Assembly: GCA_964445695.1 (NCBI GenBank)
Contig: CAYULF010000027.1
Span: forward strand, 1-64,000
DNA from: JAUIKM01 sp964445695
GTDB lineage: Bacteria > Bacteroidota > Ignavibacteria > Kapaibacteriales > UBA7675
DNA length: 64,000 bases
Reading direction: 5' to 3'
In this document: one piece after another, positions 17,714 to 26,248 of the stretch
How the letters are laid out: every line of letters starts with the position of its first letter
Position numbering within the stretch: the first letter of the stretch is position 1
Made by a program: the position numbers and the translations under genes
Notes under the pieces: generated by a model
The model's database searches: none
Told to the model about the DNA's origin: nothing
Seen by the model: only the letters and a program-made list of their open reading frames with translations

Positions 17714-19030
17714 TCAGAGACTGACGCCGCAGGCATCGGCCAACATGCTGCCGAAATGCCAGACATCTTCAAACGAATTGTAGAGCGGGGCCGGCGCGCC
17801 GCGGATGACGTCGGGCTCGCGCCAGTCCAGCACACAGCCGCCTGCCGTGAGTTTGTCGAAGACGGCGCGGCCGCCGGAGGGCACGATGATCGAGAGCTGA
17901 GCGCCGCGTTCCGCGGTCGCGCGCGGCGTGATAACTTCCGGCATGTGCGCCGGATTGCCCGCCCGGATACAGTCGATCAGAAATTCCATCCATGCGGTCA
18001 GCCGCGTGCGTTTTGCGCTGATTGCCGCCATCCCGACTTCGTCGAAAACGTCGAGCGCCGCGCGGTGCGCCGCCATCGACAGCACGGGTGCGTTGCTCAT
18101 CTGCCAGCCCTGCGCGCCGGGCGCGGGGCGGAAGCCTTTTTTCATCTCAAAGCGCTCGGACTCGCGGTTGCCCCACCAGCCGGCAAAACGCGGCGTGGAC
18201 GGGTCCTTGCCGTGTTTTTCGTGCACAAAAACACCGGAGACGCCGCCCGGTCCCGAATTCAGATACTTGTAGGAACACCAGGTCGCAAAGTCCACGTCCC
18301 AGGCGTGCAGGCTAAGTTCCACATTGCCCATGGCGTGCGCCAGGTCAAATCCCGCCAGCGCGCCGTTGCGGTGCGCCGCCGCCGTGATCGCCTGCATGTC
18401 GAACAACTGCCCGGTGTAGTACTGCACGCCCGCCATCATGACCAGCGCCAGTTCGTCGCCCGCAGCGTCGATCTGCGCTGTGATGTCTTCCGTGCGCAGC
18501 GTGTGCTCGCCGTCGCGCGGCCAGAGTTCTATCAGAGTTTCGGCGGGGTCCAGGCCGTGGTGGCGCAGCTGCGTTTCCAGCGCATACTGATCCGAGGGGA
18601 AAGCGCCGCCTTCGGTCAGAATCTTGCAGCGTTTGCCGTTGGGACGGAAAAAGCTGACCATCAGCAGGTGCAGATTGACCGTCAGTTGGTTCATCGACAC
18701 AACTTCGTCCGGCTGTGCGCCGCAGAGTCGCGCCAGGGACTCGCTGAACATCTTGTGGTAGGAAAACCAGGGTTCGCGTTCCGGGGCGTCGGCGCTGCGT
18801 TCAAAGTGGCCCTCGACGCCTTTTTCCGCCCAGATTTCGAGCTCGCGCCGGATATAGTCGGCCGTGGATTTGGTTTGCAGCCCGAGGCTGTTGCCGCAGA
18901 AGTAGTAGGCTTTGCCGTCGCCGTGCGGCGGAATGTGGAAGCGGTCGCGGATATGCGCCAGCGGATCGATTCGATCCTGTTCGCGTGCAAACTCCAGCGT
19001 TGGCTCAAAGGCCGTTTTTTTGCTTGTCAT
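17714..19030 (-). CDS. kynU: Kynureninase (PLP-dependent)
   Basis: Kynureninase cleaves 3-hydroxykynurenine (or kynurenine) to 3-hydroxyanthranilate (or anthranilate) and alanine. The 438-residue protein has the family N-terminal 'YYFCGNSLGLQ', the substrate and cofactor region 'GGAFPSDQYA', 'GFDLAHAMGN' with the PLP-contacting Asp, and the Schiff-base lysine Lys255 in 'WCSYKYLNSGPGG'. The frame is open upstream to 19201, but those 57 residues are not family-like, so I start at the ATG at 19030; a ribosome-binding site is not obvious there. It sits 94 bases after the ACMSD gene and 107 before kmo, in pathway context. Confidence 0.95.
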   Translation of the reverse strand: MTSKKTAFEPTLEFAREQDRIDPLAHIRDRFHIPPHGDGKAYYFCGNSLGLQTKSTADYIRRELEIWAEKGVEGHFERSADAPEREPWFSYHKMFSESLARLCGAQPDEVVSMNQLTVNLHLLMVSFFRPNGKRCKILTEGGAFPSDQYALETQLRHHGLDPAETLIELWPRDGEHTLRTEDITAQIDAAGDELALVMMAGVQYYTGQLFDMQAITAAAHRNGALAGFDLAHAMGNVELSLHAWDVDFATWCSYKYLNSGPGGVSGVFVHEKHGKDPSTPRFAGWWGNRESERFEMKKGFRPAPGAQGWQMSNAPVLSMAAHRAALDVFDEVGMAAISAKRTRLTAWMEFLIDCIRAGNPAHMPEVITPRATAERGAQLSIIVPSGGRAVFDKLTAGGCVLDWREPDVIRGAPAPLYNSFEDVWHFGSMLADACGVSL

Positions 19031-19124
19031 GCAGTTGGAAGATTTAAGTGTGTCAACGAGAGCGAAGCAACTGAATGCCGCGTCGGCTGGAAGCCTCCGA
19101 CGCGATGACGAACCAGAGAATTCA

Positions 19125-20156
19125 TCAGAGGCCAAAGTCGCGCGGGTCTCGGCCCAGAAATTCAAACGCCGATTTGTACAGCAGGTTGGATTTGTCTTCA
19201 ACGGACAAATCGTCCATTTCCTCGATAAAACGACCGTGTTCCAGATCGCCGAGCGGGAAGGGGTAGTCCGTGCCGTAGGCGATGCGCTCCGTGCCGACCA
19301 CGCCGATTGTATAGCGCAGCGCGTCCTGATCGTGCGTTATGCCGTCGACCCAGAATTTGCCGGCGTATTCGCGCGGATTTTTGACGTCGTTGAGATTGAC
19401 CAGGTCCGGGCGGCAGTTGTAGCCGTGAGCGATGCGTCCGAGCGTGTGCGGCCAGGATCCGCCGCCGTGGGCAAAAAGCACGCGCAGCTTGGGAAAGCGG
19501 TCAAAAACGCCGCCGAACATCATCGAGCAGATGGCGCGCGAGGTCTCGGCCGGCATGCCGACCAGCCAGGGCAGCCAGTATTTGCGCATCAGGTCGCGGC
19601 CCATCATCTCCCACGGGTGCACCAGCAGGCAGCAGCCCAGGTCTTCCGCCGCTTCGTAGAAGGGGAAAAACTCCTCTTCGTCGAGATTCTTGCCGAGGAT
19701 GTTGGAGCCGATTTCGAGGCCGGGCAGCTTGAGTTCCTTGACGCAGCGCGTCATTTCCTCGATGGCCAGGCGCGGATCCTGCATCGGCACGGTGCCGAGG
19801 CTGATAAAACGTTTGGGATACTTTTCCTGGATGGCGGCGATGTGATCGTTGAGGAAGCGCGACCACTCCAGCGTATGGCGCGGCTGTGCCCAGTAGTTAA
19901 ACAGGACCGGGACAGTACAGAGCGTCATGACGTCCACATTGTACTCGTCCATTTCCTTCAGAATCGCCTCGGGGCTCCAGCAGTTCTCCTTGATTTCGCG
20001 GAAGAAAAAACCGTCGTCGCGCATCATCTTGGCGCGGCCGGGCGCAAAGTGGTCCAGGTAGATGAATCCACCGTAGCCGAACTTCTGTTTGAGGTCCGGC
20101 CAGGTCTCGGGCAGGATATGGGCGTGAATGTCGAGTTTAAACGTTTTTGCGGCCAT
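19125..20156 (-). CDS. nbaD: 2-amino-3-carboxymuconate-6-semialdehyde decarboxylase (ACMSD)
   Basis: ACMSD decarboxylates the unstable product of 3-hydroxyanthranilate dioxygenase to 2-aminomuconate semialdehyde, diverting it from quinolinate formation. The 343-residue amidohydrolase-fold protein shows the metal site: His11 and His13 in 'DIHAHILP', His180 in 'LVHPWEM', catalytic His230 in 'FAHGGGSWP' and Asp297 in 'YGTDYPFPLG'. I used the ATG at 20156, with AAGG about ten bases upstream; a TTG nine bases earlier is in frame. It lies 43 bases after nbaC and 94 before kynU on the same strand, as expected for one operon. Confidence 0.93.
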   Translation of the reverse strand: MAAKTFKLDIHAHILPETWPDLKQKFGYGGFIYLDHFAPGRAKMMRDDGFFFREIKENCWSPEAILKEMDEYNVDVMTLCTVPVLFNYWAQPRHTLEWSRFLNDHIAAIQEKYPKRFISLGTVPMQDPRLAIEEMTRCVKELKLPGLEIGSNILGKNLDEEEFFPFYEAAEDLGCCLLVHPWEMMGRDLMRKYWLPWLVGMPAETSRAICSMMFGGVFDRFPKLRVLFAHGGGSWPHTLGRIAHGYNCRPDLVNLNDVKNPREYAGKFWVDGITHDQDALRYTIGVVGTERIAYGTDYPFPLGDLEHGRFIEEMDDLSVEDKSNLLYKSAFEFLGRDPRDFGL

Positions 20157-20199
20157 GCGGGGCAACCTTCTTCGGTAGTAAAATGACGTGCCGGGCGGA

Positions 20200-20724
20200 T
20201 CAGGAGATCGTCGAGGGCGCTTCCATCACCGTGCCGCAGTTGGAGCAGGTGCGCGCATTTTCGTTGGCGTAGAACCGTTCAAACACACCCTGGAACTGGG
20301 TGATGATGTTTTCGAGGCGGAAGTACTCTTCGTAGAGTTTGGTATTGCAGTTTTCGCAGAACCACATCAGGCCGTCGCGCTCGTCTTCGCGTCGGCGGCG
20401 CTCGATGACAAGTCCGATGCTGCCTTCGCCGCGGTTTGGCGAGTGCGGTACGCGGGCGGGCAGCAGGAAAATTTCGCCTTCTTTGATCGGCACGTCGCGG
20501 ATTTCTCCGTTTTCCTCTACGCGCACGACGATGTCGCCTTCGATCTGGTAGAAAAACTCCTCGCCTTCATTATAATGAAAGTCCTTGCGGGAATTGGGAC
20601 CGCCGACGACCATTACGATAAATTCGGTGTCTTCGTACACCACCTGGTTGCCGACCGGTGGTTTGAGCAGATGGCGGTGTTCTTCGATCCATTTCTGGAA
20701 ATTGATGGGAGCCTGTACAGCCAC
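20200..20724 (-). CDS. nbaC: 3-hydroxyanthranilate 3,4-dioxygenase
   Basis: This cupin enzyme opens the ring of 3-hydroxyanthranilate with O2. The 174-residue protein has the iron ligands His50 and Glu56 in 'DFHYNEGEEFFYQ' and His94 in 'ARVPHSPNR'. It also has the bacterial C-terminal rubredoxin-like pair of CxxC motifs (Cys123/126 and Cys160/163). The open frame runs upstream to 21291 through the divergent promoter region and the SDR gene. The true start is the GTG at 20724, preceded by AAAGGTGAT at good spacing, and it gives the normal family length. It is the first gene of the minus-strand kyn operon. Confidence 0.93.
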   Translation of the reverse strand: MAVQAPINFQKWIEEHRHLLKPPVGNQVVYEDTEFIVMVVGGPNSRKDFHYNEGEEFFYQIEGDIVVRVEENGEIRDVPIKEGEIFLLPARVPHSPNRGEGSIGLVIERRRREDERDGLMWFCENCNTKLYEEYFRLENIITQFQGVFERFYANENARTCSNCGTVMEAPSTIS

Positions 20725-20770
20725 GGTATCACCTTTGATTGTCCTGAAAATACCCACGCTCGTAGTTTGC

Positions 20771-20791
20771 TTACACTCGGCAAAGGTGTAA
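20771..20791. promoter_or_regulatory. Candidate operator dyad in the divergent kyn promoter region
   Basis: TTACAC and GTGTAA form an inverted repeat with a nine-base spacer, central in the 120-base gap between the divergent nbaC (20724) and SDR (20845) starts. Its position would let one dimeric regulator control both arms of the cluster. No regulator gene is adjacent, so this is a positional guess supported only by symmetry. Confidence 0.35.
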
Positions 20792-20844
20792 TTTCGCACT
20801 ATTTCACAAAGGCGACAAGTTTTTACCGGGAGGACGGCGGAGCA

Positions 20845-21633
20845 ATGCGGATAGATTTGCAGGGTAAACACGCGCTGGTAGGCGGCGCTTCGCGCGGTAT
20901 TGGACGCGCGATTGCAGAGAGTCTGGCAGAGTGCGGCGCATCGGTGACGCTGATGGCGCGCAATGGTGAACTTTTGGCCGAGGTGTGCGACGGCCTGGCA
21001 CGCTACGGCGAGCAGGCGCACGATTACATCGCCGTGGACTTCGATCAACCGGAAGAATTGCGGCGCGCCGTCAGTGCGCGTTTCGGCGTGGGCGGCACCG
21101 TACACGTTCTGATAAACAACACCGGCGGGCCTCCGGGCGGACCGGCTTTCGCGGCCGACATCGCCGAATTTGAAACGGCCTTCAAGCGCCATCTGATCTG
21201 CAACCAGATTCTGGCGCAGGTTTGCATTCCCACCATGCGCGCGGCGCGCTACGGACGGATTATTAACATTATTTCCACTTCTGTTAAACAACCGATTCCC
21301 GGGCTTGGCGTCTCCAACACCATTCGCGGCGCGGTGGCCAACTGGGCCAAAACGCTGGCGAGCGAACTCGGCCCCGACGGCATCACCGTCAACAATATTC
21401 TGCCGGGCGCGACGGCGACGGACAGGCTGGAATCGATCATGAACAAAAAGGCGGACAAACTGGGAATGTCCTACGAGGACGTCTCCGCCGCTACGCGCAG
21501 GGAAATACCGGCGCAGCGTTTTGCCGAGGCGTGGGAAATTGCAGCCGCAGCCGCGTTCCTGGCTTCGCCGCTGGCTTCATACATCAACGGGATAAACGTA
21601 CCCGTCGACGGCGGACGGACAGCCAGCCTCTGA
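20845..21633 (+). CDS. Short-chain dehydrogenase/reductase-like protein with altered catalytic motif
   Basis: The 262-residue protein has the SDR cofactor motif 'GGASRGIG' at residues 13-20, 'NNTGGPPGG' at 91-99 in place of NNAG, and a closing 'YINGINVPVDGGR'. Where ordinary SDRs have Ser-(12-13 residues)-Tyr-x-x-x-Lys, this protein reads Ser144...Ser157-Asn-Thr-Ile-Arg161, so both catalytic Tyr and Lys are missing. The frame opens at 20188, but the upstream part is antisense to nbaC. The ATG at 20845 gives the standard SDR length and has GGGAGG 11 bases upstream. It is 63 bases from the aldehyde dehydrogenase gene, so a role in 2-aminomuconate metabolism is suggested by context only. Confidence 0.85.
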   Translation: MRIDLQGKHALVGGASRGIGRAIAESLAECGASVTLMARNGELLAEVCDGLARYGEQAHDYIAVDFDQPEELRRAVSARFGVGGTVHVLINNTGGPPGGPAFAADIAEFETAFKRHLICNQILAQVCIPTMRAARYGRIINIISTSVKQPIPGLGVSNTIRGAVANWAKTLASELGPDGITVNNILPGATATDRLESIMNKKADKLGMSYEDVSAATRREIPAQRFAEAWEIAAAAAFLASPLASYINGINVPVDGGRTASL

Positions 21634-21696
21634 CGACTTTGTTTAACAGCGGACAGCATCCGGCACACGCGGCGGCTGTTTAACTCGGAATCCGAC

Positions 21697-23139
21697 ATGT
21701 TTAATCTGCAAAACTACATCGGCGGCGAACTGCGCGCGGCGCGCTCCGGCGAATACCTGGACAACTACGAACCGGCCACGGGCGCGGTGTACAGTCGCAT
21801 TCCGGCGTCCGGCCCGGCCGACATCAACGATGCGGTGGAAGCGGCCCGGGCTGCATTCCCGGGCTGGGCGGGCATGGCGGCGGCCGATCGCGGAGCGCAC
21901 ATGCTGCGCGTGGCCGAACTGGTGCGGCAGAATCTGGATCGGCTGGCCAAAGCGGAGTCGCGCGACAACGGCAAACCGGTGTGGCTGGCCAGGCAGGTCG
22001 ACATTCCGCGCGCCTCGGAAAACTTCCGTTTCTTCGGCACGGCGGCCGAACACTTCAGCTCCGAAGCGCACCAGATGGCCGACGGCGCGATCAACTACAC
22101 GCTGCGTCGTCCGGTGGGAATTGTCGGTTGCATTTCCCCCTGGAACCTGCCGCTCTATTTGTTTACCTGGAAAATTGCGCCGGCGCTGGCGACAGGAAAC
22201 TGCGTGGTGGCCAAGCCGTCGGAAATCACACCGACGACGGCATTTCTGTTTTCCGAACTCTGCCGCGAGGCGGGACTGCCGCCGGGCGTGTTAAACATCG
22301 TGCACGGCGCCGGCGCCGGCGCCGGCAGCGCGATCGTCGCGCATCCGGAGATCAAAGCCATTTCGTTTACCGGTGGTACGGCGACGGGCAAACACATCGC
22401 GGCTACGGCCGCGCCGATGTTTAAGAAACTCTCGCTGGAACTGGGCGGCAAAAACGCGACGATGGTTTTTGCGGACTGCGACTTTGAGCGCACCGTGAAA
22501 GAGACCGTGCGCGCGTCATTTGCCAATCAGGGTGAAATCTGCCTGTGCGGCTCGCGCATTCTTGTGGAGGAGTCGATCTACGAGCGCTACCGCGACGCTT
22601 TTGTGGCCGAGGTGCAAAAACTGACCGTCGGCGATCCGAAAGAATCGACGAGTCGCCAGGGCGCGCTGGTATCGCAGGCGCACATGCAGAAGGTGCTGGA
22701 CTACATCGCCCTGGCGCGCGAGGAGGGCGGCACGATCCTGACCGGCGGCAAACGCGTTTATCCGGGCGGCCGCTGTGAGAACGGCTGGTTTGTGGCGCCG
22801 ACGGTGATCGAAGGTTTGGGGCCGCAGTGCCGCACCAACCAGGAAGAGATATTTGGTCCGGTGGTGACGCTGCAGTCGTTCAAAAACGACGACGAAGCCG
22901 TGGCGAACGCCAACAGCACGCAGTACGGTCTGGCATTCAGCATGTGGACGGAGTCGGTGCACCGTGCGCACGGCCTGGCGCGGCGGCTGGACTGCGGCAT
23001 TGTGTGGATCAATACCTGGCTGCATCGGGATCTGCGCACGCCCTTTGGCGGCATGAAAAATTCAGGTGTCGGCCGCGAAGGCGGCTGGGAGGCGATGCGC
23101 TTTTTTACTGAGGCGCAGAATGTGTGCGTCGGCGCGTAA
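21697..23139 (+). CDS. nbaE: Aldehyde dehydrogenase, probable 2-aminomuconate-6-semialdehyde dehydrogenase
   Basis: The enzyme would oxidise 2-aminomuconate semialdehyde to 2-aminomuconate with NAD+. The 480-residue protein has the full ALDH set: 'SPWNLPLYLFTWKIAPAL', 'KPSEITP', 'SFTGGTATGKHI', the general base Glu248 in 'SLELGGKNA', the nucleophile Cys282 in 'NQGEICLCGSR', and 'EEIFGPVVT'. It belongs to the group containing betaine-aldehyde, hydroxymuconic- and aminomuconic-semialdehyde dehydrogenases. The specific substrate follows from neighbouring ACMSD and dioxygenase genes rather than from unique residues. It is cotranscribed with the SDR and followed by a strong terminator. Confidence 0.88.
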   Translation: MFNLQNYIGGELRAARSGEYLDNYEPATGAVYSRIPASGPADINDAVEAARAAFPGWAGMAAADRGAHMLRVAELVRQNLDRLAKAESRDNGKPVWLARQVDIPRASENFRFFGTAAEHFSSEAHQMADGAINYTLRRPVGIVGCISPWNLPLYLFTWKIAPALATGNCVVAKPSEITPTTAFLFSELCREAGLPPGVLNIVHGAGAGAGSAIVAHPEIKAISFTGGTATGKHIAATAAPMFKKLSLELGGKNATMVFADCDFERTVKETVRASFANQGEICLCGSRILVEESIYERYRDAFVAEVQKLTVGDPKESTSRQGALVSQAHMQKVLDYIALAREEGGTILTGGKRVYPGGRCENGWFVAPTVIEGLGPQCRTNQEEIFGPVVTLQSFKNDDEAVANANSTQYGLAFSMWTESVHRAHGLARRLDCGIVWINTWLHRDLRTPFGGMKNSGVGREGGWEAMRFFTEAQNVCVGA

Positions 23140-23167
23140 GCGGCAGCACAGTTAGAGGACTTGCAGT

Positions 23168-23205
23168 ACAGCGGCGGATTCAGCAGATCCGCCGCTGTTT
23201 GTTTT
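23168..23205 (+). terminator. Strong terminator after the aldehyde dehydrogenase gene
   Basis: A perfect 12-bp stem, ACAGCGGCGGAT with ATCCGCCGCTGT, around a seven-base loop is followed by TTGTTTT. It lies 29 bases after the stop codon and closes the plus-strand arm of the kyn cluster. Confidence 0.9.
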
Positions 23206-23214
23206 AAACCTGCG

Positions 23215-23380
23215 ACTGGCCCGGCGCCTGAAACTGCGGGACTCGGGACCGGCTGAGCGGATTCCGGCTTGCAACTGCGTGACCAGCAAGAGGGAAAAGC
23301 AAGCCACCGAGCGACAGCGACAGGGGCGAAGCCTCAGGGCGTCGGCACAGCTTGAGGGTGAGATTTTTGCCCGCCAGTGT
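23215..23380 (+). repeat. Dispersed intergenic repeat, locus C (single arm)
   Basis: GACCAGCAAGAGGGAAAAGC followed by AAGCCACCGAGC, and a downstream GGGGCGAAGCCTCAGGGCG, match the right arm of the element at 12541-12720. An upstream GCCTGAAACTG matches locus A. Only one arm is recognisable. It occupies most of the gap between 23206 and 23565, which contains no gene that I can support. Confidence 0.5.
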
Positions 23381-23565
23381 CGTGAAAAATGCGTAGTTTT
23401 GGCCGACACGTGGCGAATGAGCGACGAAGCAAATTGCGATGTGTCAGAGGCATCTCAATCCGGCGCAGCGTGAATCAGCCCCCCAACCAAGCGCCCGCCG
23501 GCGGAAATCACTCTCCTTTCGTTTAAACTCAAAGCACTGGATTTTCCCCCGCGGGAGGCGATGCT

Positions 23566-26088
23566 ATGCAAATTATTTACAAGAAAATTCTGTTTGCTCT
23601 GATAATCTTTTTTGGCTGCGCCGCGACTGTTTCAGCACAGAATTGGACGACGGCCGCTCAGCTTGCGGAAGCGCGTATGGCGCACAACGTGGTGGAGTTG
23701 AACGACGGTCGCATCCTGATTATCGGCGGGGGACCAACACTGCAGACCTCGCTTGCTTCGGTTGAAATATTCGACTATCGTGACAATTCTGTGGCGGCGG
23801 CGGCGGACATGGTGCAGGCGCGCATGCTGGCCTGTGCGGAACTGTTGGACGACGGCCGCGTCTTCGTGGCGGGCGGCGCAACCGCGATGGGATCGGCCAT
23901 CAATTTCTGCGAAATCTACGATCCGGCGACTGACAGTTGGACGGCGGCTGCTTCGATGAGCGTGCGGCGCGAGCGCTTTGCTATGGTCAGCTTGCCCGAC
24001 GGACGATTGCTGGCCACCGGCGGCATCGGCGGAGCTCCAAACACCAGCGAGAACCTTTCACTGGCGACATGTGAAATCTACGATCCGGCGACGGACACAT
24101 GGACACCGTCTGCCAGCCTGCCGAGCATTCGGAACTCCCATTCGGCGATCCTGCTGAACAACGGTCTTGTGCTTTGCACGAGAGGTTATTCGCACACCGG
24201 CGGCTACTACGTTGATTGTGAACTCTACGATCCGTTGACGGACGTCTGGACGCCGACCGCTTCCTTTCTGGAGCGCGGAACCGGCGAACATCGCATGACG
24301 ATGATGGCGGACGGCCGTATCCTGCGCACCGGCGGCTGGGCCGGCCCGCAGCAGTGGAGTGAGATCTATGATCCTGCGACGGGCGAGTGGACGGCGACCG
24401 CGCCGATGAACCACCGTCGCAGTGTTCACTCGCAGGTGTTGCTCGAAAACGACCGGACGCTTGTGATAGCCGGAATGGACGCAATAGAAGGAGCCGAGTC
24501 GAAACAGCATTCGGTCAGTTCGGTAGAAGAATTTGATCCACAAACGAACGTGTGGACGGAAGTCGAACCCCTGCCCGTCGATGTGGTCTGGAGCATGGCT
24601 CACCGATTGCGCGATGGCCAGGTGGCGGTATTCGGTGGTTCCAGGTGGGAAAACAATCAGTCTGCGGGCGCCAGCAACCAGATTTTCATCAGCAACTATG
24701 CCTTTGATGACAACAGCGCGCGCGTTGCCGGCAATGTCTGGTACGACTTTGACGGCGACGGCGAGCAAGGCCTCGGCGACGTGGGCGCGTCCGGCGCTCA
24801 GATAGAAATCACGCCGGGACCGTACTACGTGACCTGCGATAACAACGGCGACTACGAAGCTTTTCTGCCGGTTGGTCAGTACGAAGTCTGTATCGACAAA
24901 GACATGAAACACTGGGATGTCTCGTGGACGGCTTCCGGCGAAGACTGTTATGCGCTGGACGTTCAGGACATCGGAGATGAATTCAGCGGCATCGACTTCG
25001 GCATCGAGCCGAAACGCCTGGTCGAGGAGCTGGACATCAGCATCGTCGGCTCGCGTCCGCGTCCCGGCTTTCCGGTCTATTACTACCTGACCTATCGCAA
25101 CAACGGGACCATTCCCTACACGGGCAACCTGGCGTTCATGTACGACCAGATACTGGACTTTGTGAAAACCTCGCCTCTGCAGACGACGTACGAGGGCGTG
25201 ACGCTGACCTGGTTCCTGGAAAATTTGCCGGTGGGCGCGACCGGCACGATCATGATCATGCTGCAGGTTCCGGCGGACATCTCACTGCTGGGCACGGATG
25301 TATGCGTGAACGCCGAGTATCAGCGCAAGAACAACGACGACCTGCTGCGCAACGGCAAGGATCGATTCTGCAGCGAGGTGCGCGGCGCGTACGACCCGAA
25401 TGAAATGATCGTGACGCCGCGCGGTCAGGGTGAGCGCGGCCTGATCGTGTATGACAGGACACAACTGAGCTACACGATCTATTTCCAGAATCTGGGGACG
25501 GACACGGCCTTTACCGTGCGCATTGAAAATCAGTTGACGGATGATCTGGATTACAGCAGTTTCCAGCTGGGGCAATCGAGTCATCCGGTGACGGTGTCGA
25601 TCACGCCTGACGGCCTGGCGACCTTCCTGTTCCGCGATATAGAACTGCCGCACAAAGCGGAGAACGAGGCGGGTAGCCAGGGTTATGTGCGGTATTACAT
25701 CAATCCCCATGATCCGGGCGGCCGCACGGTTGAAATCAAAAACGGTGCGGGTATCTATTTTGACTTCAACCCGCCGGTGATCACCAACCGCGTGCTCAAC
25801 ACGCTGGAAGGCGGCGTGACTTCGGTCGACGACGAGCCGGTCACTGCGCCGACACTTCTGGTTCAGCCCAATCCGGTCAACGAGTCGTTTGTGGTGTCGG
25901 GTTTGACGAGCATGCCGGCGCGGCTGGAGCTCAGTGACGAACTCGGCCGCGTACAGGCGGTGGATTGGACGGTCGGCGTCAACAGCCTGTCGGTCGACAG
26001 CTCGAAGCTGGCGGCGGGCGTCTACTGGCTGCGTCTTAGCTTCGGCAACGGCGAGGTTTTGACGTTGCCGCTGAGCGTTCAGCGCTGA
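23566..26088 (+). CDS. Secreted kelch-repeat protein with SdrD-B-like, DUF7619-like and T9SS sorting domains
   Basis: The 840-residue protein starts at ATG with GGGAGG eight bases upstream and has a signal peptide ending 'ATVSAQ'. About residues 30-370 are kelch repeats ('LNDGRILIIGG', 'EIYDPATDSWTAAASM'), probably one propeller. A short SdrD-B-like module follows ('NVWYDFDGDGEQGLGD', calcium-loop acidic residues). Next is a long repeat-containing beta domain typical of Bacteroidota proteins ('DPNEMIVTPRG', 'YTIYFQNLGTDTAF', 'YFDFNPPVITN'), which I assign to the DUF7619-like family. The end is a T9SS sorting domain starting 'LLVQPNPVNESFVVSG', with 'AAGVYWLRLSF'. It is probably secreted and attached to the cell surface. 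A terminator follows at 26128. Confidence 0.88.
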   Translation: MQIIYKKILFALIIFFGCAATVSAQNWTTAAQLAEARMAHNVVELNDGRILIIGGGPTLQTSLASVEIFDYRDNSVAAAADMVQARMLACAELLDDGRVFVAGGATAMGSAINFCEIYDPATDSWTAAASMSVRRERFAMVSLPDGRLLATGGIGGAPNTSENLSLATCEIYDPATDTWTPSASLPSIRNSHSAILLNNGLVLCTRGYSHTGGYYVDCELYDPLTDVWTPTASFLERGTGEHRMTMMADGRILRTGGWAGPQQWSEIYDPATGEWTATAPMNHRRSVHSQVLLENDRTLVIAGMDAIEGAESKQHSVSSVEEFDPQTNVWTEVEPLPVDVVWSMAHRLRDGQVAVFGGSRWENNQSAGASNQIFISNYAFDDNSARVAGNVWYDFDGDGEQGLGDVGASGAQIEITPGPYYVTCDNNGDYEAFLPVGQYEVCIDKDMKHWDVSWTASGEDCYALDVQDIGDEFSGIDFGIEPKRLVEELDISIVGSRPRPGFPVYYYLTYRNNGTIPYTGNLAFMYDQILDFVKTSPLQTTYEGVTLTWFLENLPVGATGTIMIMLQVPADISLLGTDVCVNAEYQRKNNDDLLRNGKDRFCSEVRGAYDPNEMIVTPRGQGERGLIVYDRTQLSYTIYFQNLGTDTAFTVRIENQLTDDLDYSSFQLGQSSHPVTVSITPDGLATFLFRDIELPHKAENEAGSQGYVRYYINPHDPGGRTVEIKNGAGIYFDFNPPVITNRVLNTLEGGVTSVDDEPVTAPTLLVQPNPVNESFVVSGLTSMPARLELSDELGRVQAVDWTVGVNSLSVDSSKLAAGVYWLRLSFGNGEVLTLPLSVQR

Positions 26089-26127
26089 TCAAGCGCGTGT
26101 TTAATGTACGGTTTCAGTATACTTAAG

Positions 26128-26155
26128 AGCGACGTCCATCGGGCGTCGCTTTTTG
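26128..26155 (+). terminator. Terminator after the kelch-repeat T9SS gene
   Basis: AGCGACG pairs with CGTCGCT around a nine-base loop, followed by TTTTTGTTT. It lies 39 bases beyond the stop codon at 26088 and shows that the next gene is transcribed independently. Confidence 0.8.
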
Positions 26156-26248
26156 TTTGGGCATTCGTTGCGACCGCCCCGAATTTTTCGCGCGATCGAA
26201 TCGCCCCGGCATTTGTATCAGAGCGGCGAATCGAATAGTTTTGACGTC

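Noticed and set aside
17756..19108. A 450-residue plus-strand frame opposite kynU
   Set aside because: It is an antisense shadow of kynureninase; its composition is typical of a reversed GC-rich gene.
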